Source of the DNA: Spirochaetaceae bacterium
Lineage (GTDB): Bacteria > Spirochaetota > Spirochaetia > Treponematales > Breznakiellaceae
Direction of reading: 5' to 3'
Assembly: GCA_031279965.1 (NCBI GenBank)
Contig: JAITHM010000157.1
Span: 1 to 19,581, forward strand
Length of the DNA stretch: 19,581 bases
The notes beneath the pieces are model-generated. The model saw only the letters and a list, made by a program, of their open reading frames with translations, had not been told where the DNA came from and searched no databases. Position 1 is the stretch's first letter; every line of letters begins with the position of its first letter. Of the stretch, positions 13,651-19,581 are shown in pieces. Made by a program: the position numbers and the translations under genes.

Positions 13651-15136
13651 ATGTTCCAATTGTATTTCGTGCTTTAATTCGCTTTGCACACAAAAATATG
13701 AGTGCAAACGGCAGCACGATTGATAGTATCACAAAAATCGGCTTATTGATAACAGGGATAGCCGGAGCATTGGCGGCTGTGGAAACAGTTGTTTCAAGTA
13801 TCCGGTAAAGAAGTAAAAATACGCTGTCAAAAAGTGGTGTAACAGCGTGAGCCAACGGCGGAATTATGCTGAGCACAAGAAAGATGATTGAACCAATCAT
13901 GAATAGTGTTGTAAGCGGTACCATCACAAGGCCGGCAAAAATACCGGCTATACGCAGATTTCCAAAGTAAAATATGGTTATTGCCATTGTAGCGACAAAT
14001 GCGCCGAGCGAGGCAGAAAGAGGTTCGGCAATCAACGCAGGCAGTCTCCCACGCAGGAGGGCGCCGATTGGTTCTCCTGCAATTAGTATGCCGGCAAGTG
14101 CAAGATATGAAAGCATAAATGAGATTGTCAGGCCGGAAGCCGGATCAAAAATAAGTTGAACAAGAAATGAAAGGGCTACAATGTGTATGGCATTTGTTTT
14201 GAGCGCAAGGAAAATTGCGAGCGCCCCAATAAGATACGAAATGCCGGCCCGGACAAGTGAAGGCTGCGGCCCGACAAGATAAATGTAGATGAGCACAAAA
14301 ACAGCTCCCAAAGCTGCTGCAGGTTTTAAGCCAAGGGGGCGTTTGAGCAAAAAGGCGATGATTGACGAAACAATCGCAAGATGCATGCCTGAAAGCGCTA
14401 GAATATACGAACAACCGGCATCTCGATACTGTGCCGCAAGTTCATTATCTAGGTTGTCTTTTACCCCAAGAAGCAGCGCAAGTGCAAGTCCGCCCCAGGT
14501 TCGCTGTTCAAAAATTCCCACAAGGTTTTGTCTGAGTGTGGTACGGAGCCGGTCAAGTTGCCCAGCTCCTTTTACAATGTGTGTTGTCTTTGCACGAAAA
14601 AGCCGGCCTCTTCCCATGCGTACTTCGGCAAAAGAGCCTTCAACAAAAACGGCGCTGCGGCGGCCAAACTCTTTAAGGCGCGGCAACGCCTCATCAGGAA
14701 AGAATACGGTTACTTTTCCTCGCGCAGATACCCGAAGACCGCCGTGCCCTGCAGCTGAATTCAATTTGAGTGTGGCAAAGCCGCGCCCGGACGAACTTAT
14801 CCTTGGGTCATCAAGTAGTATGCCGCTTATACCGGTAATTTCGCGGTCGGTAAGCCCCAAACGAACTATGCCGTCACGTGCAGCAGTACAGAGTGAGGCA
14901 ATGCCCAATATGAATCCTGCCGCTAAAAAAACAGCACAGCGCGAGCGGCACATGCTTGAATAGTGATCTGAGTTAAGAAAGGCAAGTATGCGGAAAAACG
15001 AGAATGACGCGGCAAGAAGTGCGAGCATAACGATAATTACAGGAAGTGCCCAGCGGGTTTCCCGAAAGGGTGCGATGCCGTAATAGCCAAGCATGGCTCC
15101 CAGCACAGCACAAATAAGCGGATTAAATATCTTCAT
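13643..15136 (-). CDS. comEC: ComEC/Rec2-type membrane channel protein, short form without metallo-beta-lactamase domain
   Basis: 497 residues. An N-terminal pair of membrane helices, a soluble OB-like part (about 95-195, REITGISGILLDDPR onward; DUF4131 type), then the Competence domain with the family signature AGCSYILALSGMHLAIVSSI and eight or so hydrophobic helices to the end. ComEC carries single-stranded DNA across the inner membrane during natural transformation. Many versions end in a metallo-beta-lactamase-like nuclease domain; here the gene stops after the last helix, so that domain is absent. No comEA or pilus gene is in the window. AGGG lies 5 bases before the ATG. First gene of the comEC-rsmA-birA unit, divergent from the DUF362 gene. 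Confidence 0.9.
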   Translation of the reverse strand: MKIFNPLICAVLGAMLGYYGIAPFRETRWALPVIIVMLALLAASFSFFRILAFLNSDHYSSMCRSRCAVFLAAGFILGIASLCTAARDGIVRLGLTDREITGISGILLDDPRISSSGRGFATLKLNSAAGHGGLRVSARGKVTVFFPDEALPRLKEFGRRSAVFVEGSFAEVRMGRGRLFRAKTTHIVKGAGQLDRLRTTLRQNLVGIFEQRTWGGLALALLLGVKDNLDNELAAQYRDAGCSYILALSGMHLAIVSSIIAFLLKRPLGLKPAAALGAVFVLIYIYLVGPQPSLVRAGISYLIGALAIFLALKTNAIHIVALSFLVQLIFDPASGLTISFMLSYLALAGILIAGEPIGALLRGRLPALIAEPLSASLGAFVATMAITIFYFGNLRIAGIFAGLVMVPLTTLFMIGSIIFLVLSIIPPLAHAVTPLFDSVFLLLYRILETTVSTAANAPAIPVINKPIFVILSIVLPFALIFLCAKRIKARNTIGTFD

Positions 15137-15215
15137 ACTGACCCTATAATGCAGAGTCGTGAATAGTGCTTGAGTGACAGCACGTTACAATTAAAAGGCG
15201 AGAAAGGAAAGCCCC

Positions 15216-15245
15216 TTGACAGAAAAAGAAGGAATCGTCAGAGTA
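15216..15245 (+). promoter_or_regulatory. Weak candidate promoter for the DUF362 gene
   Basis: A perfect TTGACA -35 box is at 15216-15221, but no good -10 follows (best choices AGAGTA at 15240 or GTATCA at 15243). GAGG precedes the ATG at 15263. Confidence 0.3.
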
Positions 15246-15262
15246 TCAGCGCGAGGTTAGCT

Positions 15263-16372
15263 ATGGCAAAATCAACGGTTTTTTGGACAGATATGCGCTG
15301 TAAAATTGGCGAAAGTCTTTTGATAAAATTGGAACGGTTGATAACAAAAGCTGGCATTGATACAATAGATTTCAATACCAAATACGTTGCAATAAAAATT
15401 CACTTTGGTGAACCGGGAAATATGGCGTTTTTACGTCCCAACTGGGCACGGGTGGTAGTTGACCATGTTAAGGCGCGGGGAGGTATGCCGTTCCTTACTG
15501 ATTGTAACACGCTGTATGTCGGGCAACGAAATCAAGCGCTTAATCACATGCAGGCAGCATTTGAAAACGGGTACACTCCATTTTCTACCGGCTGTCATAA
15601 CATTATTGCAGATGGTCTTAAAGGAACAGATGATATTGAAGTGCCTGTGCCCGGCGGCGAATACTGTACAACAGCGCGGATTGGACGGGCCATTATGGAT
15701 GCTGATGTTGTTCTTTCGTTAAATCATTTTAAGGGGCACGAAAACGCGAGTTTTGGGGGAGCAATCAAGAATGTTGGTATGGGCAGCGGCAGCCGTGCCG
15801 GCAAGATGATTATGCATAACGAGGGGAAACCCCATGTTCAACCTGATCTCTGTAAAGGCTGCACTTCATGCGAGAAATTTTGTGCTCATGGTGCAATTTC
15901 GTTCGATGCTCATAAAAAAGCTTCCATTGATACCGCAAAATGCGCAGGGTGTGGGCGCTGTCTTGGAGTGTGTAATTTCAATGCCATTGAAAACTGGACG
16001 GGAGGGAGCTTCGATATACTCAATGCGAAAATGGCGGAATACACCAAAGCGGTGCTTGCCGGGCGGCCAAATTTCCATATCAGCATCATCAATCAGGTTT
16101 CGCCCTATTGTGATTGTCATGGAGAAAGCGATGCGCCCATTGTTCCTGATATTGGGATTTTTGCCTCATTTGACCCGGTTGCCCTTGATAAAGCATGTTT
16201 AGATGCGGTAAACGCAGCCCCATCCATACAAACAAGCGTCCTTGGCGAGCGGGAAGTACGATTTCACGATCATTTTAGAAATGTTCACCCAGCAACAGAC
16301 GGTAATTCCCAAATAACTCATGGAGTAAAGATTGGACTGGGTATTGCAGAATATGAGCTTAAAAGAGTATAG
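15263..16372 (+). CDS. DUF362 protein with two [4Fe-4S] ferredoxin-type clusters
   Basis: 369 residues. Residues 1-190 are a DUF362 domain (KYVAIKIHFGEPGNMAFLRP, FLTDCNTLYVGQRN, LNHFKGHENASFGGAIKN). Two ferredoxin motifs follow: Cys197, 200, 203, 207 and Cys227, 230, 233, 237, each CxxCxxCxxxC, typical for two [4Fe-4S] clusters. The C-terminal part resumes the DUF362 fold (SPYCDCHGESDAP, DPVALDKACLDAVN). The function of this family is not established; a redox role in an anaerobe is likely. The frame is open from TTG 15170, but the ATG at 15263 has GAGG upstream and begins at the normal family start. Cytoplasmic, followed 30 bases later by rpmB, perhaps in one transcript. Confidence 0.88.
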   Translation: MAKSTVFWTDMRCKIGESLLIKLERLITKAGIDTIDFNTKYVAIKIHFGEPGNMAFLRPNWARVVVDHVKARGGMPFLTDCNTLYVGQRNQALNHMQAAFENGYTPFSTGCHNIIADGLKGTDDIEVPVPGGEYCTTARIGRAIMDADVVLSLNHFKGHENASFGGAIKNVGMGSGSRAGKMIMHNEGKPHVQPDLCKGCTSCEKFCAHGAISFDAHKKASIDTAKCAGCGRCLGVCNFNAIENWTGGSFDILNAKMAEYTKAVLAGRPNFHISIINQVSPYCDCHGESDAPIVPDIGIFASFDPVALDKACLDAVNAAPSIQTSVLGEREVRFHDHFRNVHPATDGNSQITHGVKIGLGIAEYELKRV

Positions 16373-16402
16373 TTAAACGTTATTAATTTTACGGAGAGAA
16401 TT

Positions 16403-16609
16403 ATGTCACGTGTATGCGATATTTGTGGAAAACACACGGTAACAGGTAACAAGGTAAGCCATGCCAACAATAAAACCCGGCGGGTTTGGAAACCAAATAT
16501 TAAGAAATTCAAGACAGAGATTGATGGCAGGACAGGAACGCTCAAACTTTGTACACGCTGTATCAAAAGCGGTTTTCTTACCCGGAAAGTCGGCGGAAAA
16601 AAATCTTAA
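16403..16609 (+). CDS. rpmB: 50S ribosomal protein L28
   Basis: 68 residues with the family signature (MSRVCDICGKHTVTGNKVSH, then WKPNIKKFKTEIDG). CDIC near the start and CTRC near the end make the four-cysteine, zinc-binding form of L28. GGAG is well spaced before the ATG. rpmG, a frequent neighbour elsewhere, is not here. It converges on batD with 6 bases between the stops. Confidence 0.97.
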   Translation: MSRVCDICGKHTVTGNKVSHANNKTRRVWKPNIKKFKTEIDGRTGTLKLCTRCIKSGFLTRKVGGKKS

Positions 16610-16615
16610 CAATGG

Positions 16616-18091
16616 TTAATACTCAGCGGCAGATGACCGGGGCACCCAGCCGGAAGAGCCGTTTGTTGCTTCGGCGTAGAGCCAGTCTGTAGTGGCTGCT
16701 TTTATACGAACTGGTGTTCCCTCTTCAAAGAAGAACGAGCTTTCTTTTTCCTGCTCAGGAACATCATAGACTTTGGTACTGCGAAGCACAGCGCTTTTTC
16801 CCTGCCGTACAATTCCGCCTGTATACATGATGCCGGAAAGCACCGTTGCAATTCCCGCTGCGGCAAAGCTTTTTACCATCAACCGGTGCCGGTCAACATG
16901 CGCAACTTTTTGGTAAATAAACCTGCCGCACAGTAAAATCATCACTGACAAACTTAACAGACCTGTAGCAATAAAAAGACGGCCGGGAGACCAAATTTCA
17001 CCCGTCATAAGATTCAATCCCAGCGCGGCTTCGGCATTTTTGCGCATATACGCAAACGAAGCACCAGCTGCAAAATCCCGCTCGCCGGCACGAAGCGCAG
17101 CAAGCGCTGCCGCATAATCGCCGTTCTGCCAGGCGGCGCGCGCCGCATCAAGTGTCTGTTGGAATCTGTCGCCGTCCACGAGAGTCAGCAAACCCGGGAA
17201 ATCAGGCACAACAGGAAAGGTGAGTACACGCTGTCTTTTCGCTGCCGCCGTGATTTTCATATTGAGTTTTGGATTTGACGCTGGTAACAAACCAGGTTCA
17301 CTTGTCTGTGATGCGGAGGGAAGCACTTTAAGTTTTAACTCAGGAACAACAAGCACCCAATTCTGATAGCGAAATGTAACCGGATGGAAACTCAATTCAG
17401 TACCGGCAAGCGGCTGCACCCGCAAGTACAGCACCGCCCCACGTGCCGCTTCTTCTGGTGGAATTGCGTGCGCTTCAACAATAGCATTTTTGGGCGTTTG
17501 AACATGCAAAGGTAAATCACGGGGAAGCGGTGTTTGATTCCAGCCGGTGATACGCAGCGTAACAAAACTGTCTTCATTCATTCGAATACTCTGTGCACTG
17601 CTCCATGCAAAACGCGGCGGAAGCACCGCATCTTCACTTGGAGACACAGTAATATGCAGAGGCAGTGTTGTTATCATTGCGTCTGGAGAGCTAATCATCC
17701 ATGAGTTTAGCGTAAATGTTCCCTGCTTAACAGGAATCAGCGTTATTTGAAGTTCAGTCCATTTGGAGCTTTCATCTTCGTTATTATTGCCGGAAATTTG
17801 AGAGGCCGGTTTCCTTCCATTGTTGGTAATATGGAGTGATGAACGCAGTTTTTCGAAATAAAATTCTTCATTGAAATCGGGAGGTTCTACGGTAATTTCA
17901 GCAGGCTGAGGATGATTTACCAGAATAGTTATTGTAAAAGGCTTGTTCTCAACAATCGAAGCATTGTCAAATTCAACAAGCGCTTTGAGCGCCTCGCGTT
18001 CTTTTTCCTGCGGATACAAATACTGCAGCCCGATAAGCATCAGGAACGTAAAAATTCCCGCAAACCGCTGATAACATTGTGTATACCTCAT
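16616..18091 (-). CDS. BatD-like membrane protein with TPR-like and SH3-like C-terminal parts
   Basis: 491 residues from ATG 18091 (a TTG two codons upstream is possible). An N-terminal hydrophobic segment (about 9-25) is an export signal or anchor. Residues 30-290 are beta-rich with BatD-like repeats (VEFDNASIVENKPFTITILV, and WTELQITLIPVKQGTFTL). A short TPR-like helix pair follows (ARAAWQNGDYAAALAALRAG), then two membrane helices (about 370-395 and 405-428), and an SH3-like tail (STKVYDVPEQEKE to GSSGWVPRSSA). In Bat (aerotolerance) systems BatD is a periplasmic partner of von Willebrand-type BatA/BatB, and BatE carries TPR and SH3 parts, so this protein looks like BatD plus BatE features. 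No BatA/B or MoxR ATPase is in the window. It starts 15 bases after the stop of the TPR gene. Confidence 0.75.
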   Translation of the reverse strand: MRYTQCYQRFAGIFTFLMLIGLQYLYPQEKEREALKALVEFDNASIVENKPFTITILVNHPQPAEITVEPPDFNEEFYFEKLRSSLHITNNGRKPASQISGNNNEDESSKWTELQITLIPVKQGTFTLNSWMISSPDAMITTLPLHITVSPSEDAVLPPRFAWSSAQSIRMNEDSFVTLRITGWNQTPLPRDLPLHVQTPKNAIVEAHAIPPEEAARGAVLYLRVQPLAGTELSFHPVTFRYQNWVLVVPELKLKVLPSASQTSEPGLLPASNPKLNMKITAAAKRQRVLTFPVVPDFPGLLTLVDGDRFQQTLDAARAAWQNGDYAAALAALRAGERDFAAGASFAYMRKNAEAALGLNLMTGEIWSPGRLFIATGLLSLSVMILLCGRFIYQKVAHVDRHRLMVKSFAAAGIATVLSGIMYTGGIVRQGKSAVLRSTKVYDVPEQEKESSFFFEEGTPVRIKAATTDWLYAEATNGSSGWVPRSSAAEY

Positions 18092-18106
18092 AATCAAAAA
18101 TTCTGT

Positions 18107-18790
18107 TCAGGATGCTTCACCGCCGACAACGGCTTTCATGTGGTTTGAAATCTCTTTATGGCGCGGCGCAAGATCAAGCGCCCGGCGTAAATATGAACGC
18201 GCTTCAGAGATTTCTCCGGTTTTAAAGTACGCCCAGCCGAGTGAATCAAGATAGGCCGCGCTTGTCGGGCGGCTTTCTACTGCTTTTTTACAAAGCTCAA
18301 GGCCGCGTGGTGTATCTTTGCCGGTTTCAACAAGAACATAACCAAGCCCGTTTAATGCGGTTGCATTGGTTGCTTCAAGTTCAAGCGCCTTTTCATAGTA
18401 ATTAATCGCATCTTCATTTAGTTTCTGGCACCAAGAAGCATACCCGAACATGGTATAAATTTGCGCTGACTTTACTCCCACCTTGATTAAACGGTCAAGT
18501 TCAAATTCGGCCATCTTATAACGGCGGGTGCTTAAATAGATATACGCAAGCGTCAGCCGGCACTGGCAAATACGCAAATTGCCCGATTCTCCAGTAACTA
18601 CTTGTTCAAGATAGAGAACCGCATCGTTAAAACGTTCAAGTTTGGTGTAACAAAGTCCAATGTAATAGGAATATTCCGCCTTTTCTTCCACGCTGAACAC
18701 AGATGTATCCACTTCCAGAAAAGACTGTAACGCAGAGTCCCAGCGTTTCATAGTAAAGAATTTTATTGCTTCTTCATACTTAGGTCTCAT
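18107..18790 (-). CDS. Tetratricopeptide-repeat protein
   Basis: 227 residues from ATG 18790; the frame is open to 18832, but the extra residues cover the predicted promoter. Almost the whole protein is TPR: YYIGLCYTKLERFNDAVLYL, LAYIYLSTRRYKMAEFELD, FGYASWCQKLNEDAINYYEK, LNGLGYVLVETGKDTPRGLE, and LDSLGWAYFKTGEISEARSY, about six repeats of 34. No signal peptide, so a cytoplasmic scaffold. It is the first gene of a two-gene unit with the BatD-like gene, a pairing seen in Bat loci where TPR proteins serve as partners. Its candidate promoter is at 18804-18832. Confidence 0.85.
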   Translation of the reverse strand: MRPKYEEAIKFFTMKRWDSALQSFLEVDTSVFSVEEKAEYSYYIGLCYTKLERFNDAVLYLEQVVTGESGNLRICQCRLTLAYIYLSTRRYKMAEFELDRLIKVGVKSAQIYTMFGYASWCQKLNEDAINYYEKALELEATNATALNGLGYVLVETGKDTPRGLELCKKAVESRPTSAAYLDSLGWAYFKTGEISEARSYLRRALDLAPRHKEISNHMKAVVGGEAS

Positions 18791-18803
18791 AATCTTTCTT
18801 GCC

Positions 18804-18832
18804 AGTATGCAAAAAGCCCTCTTCTTCGTCAA
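18804..18832 (-). promoter_or_regulatory. Candidate promoter for the TPR-batD unit
   Basis: On the minus strand, TTGACG (18827-18832), a 17-base spacer, CATACT (18804-18809). The transcript would begin near 18797, about 7 bases before the ATG, too short for a standard ribosome binding site. Confidence 0.5.
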
Positions 18833-18910
18833 GTGTATTGTCCGTGTTCACTAACTAGAACACTCCGGCAGGCGTAAATTAAGGATGGGAATAATGCAAA
18901 GGCCGCAAGC

Positions 18911-18932
18911 CCCCGCGCCCGGTAGCGCGGGG
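18911..18932. other. Strong GC-rich hairpin in the gap between lipoprotein and TPR genes
   Basis: CCCCGCGC (18911-18918) and GCGCGGGG (18925-18932) form a perfect 8-bp stem with a 6-base loop. It lies about 105 bases beyond the lipoprotein stop on the minus strand, and upstream of the TPR promoter. No clear T-run follows on either strand, so it is at most a weak terminator. The rest of 18833-19037 shows no gene I can support. Confidence 0.5.
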
Positions 18933-19037
18933 TAATCTCTCCAGCCCTGCCACACTCCATTCAAATTTAATGACAAACCCACAGAGCGCGGCAATACAGG
19001 AATACTGCGTCTTAGATGGCACAGTAGATTGAATTAT

Positions 19038-19445
19038 TTAGCGTACGGCTTTTACCACCGTGCCATTGACCGTAACTGTCCCGGGAAGCCATAAACCAAA
19101 AGTAAAAGCTGTAAATATCCATTGTATGGGATTTGAGCCGTATCGTATCTTTATATCAATTGCAGCGTCGCCGCCTAATTTCTTGATATTTTTTTCGATG
19201 GCGTCTCTAACCCGCGGGTCTGTTGCTTCAGAGCTAAGATTAAACAAAGTTCCGCCGTTGAATCCCCATCCAAGGAACTTATTTGTCCATTCCTTCTCGG
19301 AAAAATCTCCAACCTTTTCATACCTTTGACCGTTAATCACCAACCCCATTTGCAAACCTGTTGCGTGAAATGTGGTGCATCCAACAAAACTGATACCGAG
19401 CACCAGCACCATGCAGCTCATTCTCAACCACTTTTTCTTTGTCAT
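19038..19445 (-). CDS. Small putative lipoprotein of unknown function
   Basis: 135 residues from ATG 19445, which has AAGGAG 7 bases upstream; the frame runs up to 19496 but without such a site. The start is a lipoprotein signal: basic MTKKKWLR, a hydrophobic stretch, and Cys23 in SFVGC, a loose lipobox of the kind common in spirochaetes. The mature part has a strand-rich start (GLQMGLVINGQRYEKVGDFS), a helix with charged residues (DPRVRDAIEKNIKKLGGDAA) and a hydrophobic patch near the end (WIFTAFTFGLWLPG) before a last strand (VTVNGTVVKAVR). The GGDAAIDIKIRYG pattern recalls small lipoproteins with a YbjQ- or TRL-like fold, but I do not recognise the family. Likely membrane-attached, facing the periplasm or surface. 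Confidence 0.75.
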   Translation of the reverse strand: MTKKKWLRMSCMVLVLGISFVGCTTFHATGLQMGLVINGQRYEKVGDFSEKEWTNKFLGWGFNGGTLFNLSSEATDPRVRDAIEKNIKKLGGDAAIDIKIRYGSNPIQWIFTAFTFGLWLPGTVTVNGTVVKAVR

Positions 19446-19513
19446 TTCTTTTCTCCTTACTCCATAACAAAAAATTTTTATATCAAGCCGTCTCATACAA
19501 GACAGCCCCCAAA

Positions 19514-19531
19514 CGCCGGATGTCTCCGGCG
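19514..19531. other. Short GC hairpin upstream of the lipoprotein gene
   Basis: CGCCGGA (19514-19520) pairs with TCCGGCG (19525-19531) around TGTC. Read on the minus strand it is followed by TTTG, so it might weakly end transcription of a minus-strand gene lying beyond the window. Confidence 0.4.
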
Positions 19532-19542
19532 GAATTGGCAGT

Positions 19543-19577
19543 TTAGTGGGCAGTGGACAGTGGGGAGTGGGCAGCGA
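19543..19577 (+). repeat. Seven-base tandem repeat (NNAGTGG), about five units, at the window edge
   Basis: The units TTAGTGG, GCAGTGG, ACAGTGG, GGAGTGG and GCAGCGA follow each other without gaps; four fit the consensus and the fifth is decayed. The tract lies about 100 bases upstream of the lipoprotein start, in non-coding DNA. No gene is visible between 19446 and the end. Confidence 0.7.
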
Positions 19578-19581
19578 TTTT

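Noticed and set aside
16605..16618. Small palindrome TTAAC-AATG-GTTAA between rpmB and the BatD-like gene as a shared terminator.
   Set aside because: The stem is only 5 A/T-rich base pairs and is made mainly of the two stop codons.

Overview
The window (about 19.6 kb) is chromosomal DNA of an anaerobic, double-membraned bacterium. Gene content and protein style suggest a spirochaete of the Treponema type: an omptin-like outer-membrane barrel, a ComEC without its lactamase domain, a BatD/TPR pair, a DUF362 ferredoxin-type protein and a BirA with a treponeme-like N-terminus. This assignment is inference; no rRNA or tRNA gene is present to test it. Most of the window looks like roughly 45-50% GC by eye, but the first 2.45 kb is clearly richer (about 57-62% in the lines counted).

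Left end (1-2633, + strand): a class III anaerobic ribonucleotide reductase broken into two genes. The large gene carries the ATP cone, the catalytic barrel and the zinc-binding Cys cluster, but it stops just before the glycyl-radical loop. That loop is encoded by the next gene, which has its own strong ribosome binding site and joins the glycyl-radical domain to a CPAC thioredoxin/glutaredoxin-like domain. This is the most unusual feature of the window.

2767-3777 (+) encodes an omptin-family outer-membrane protease with all four catalytic residues.

3818-7764 (- strand) is one compact four-gene transcription unit in the order atpD, atpC, UDP-glucuronate decarboxylase, M20 amidohydrolase. It begins at a candidate promoter at 7821-7850. 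The two F1-ATPase subunits stand alone, with no other ATPase gene beside them.

8065-11034 (+) is a coupled three-gene unit: a single-domain response regulator, uvrC, and a secreted CBM48 protein, with each gene overlapping the next by a few bases. 11128-11958 (+) encodes a cytidylate-kinase-like domain fused to a BON domain.

11991-15136 (-) is comEC-rsmA-birA, with overlapping ends. It diverges from a DUF362 double-[4Fe-4S] protein (15263-16372, +), which is followed by rpmB (16403-16609, +).

16616-18790 (-) holds a TPR protein and a BatD-like membrane protein with added TPR and SH3-like parts. The right end has a small lipoprotein gene (19038-19445, -), a GC-rich hairpin on each side of it, and a 7-bp tandem repeat running to the edge of the window.

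I found no tRNA, rRNA, CRISPR array, transposase or convincing intrinsic terminator with a U-tract. Several promoters share a TTGACG -35 box, and at three genes the predicted transcript start falls within about 10 bases of the start codon.
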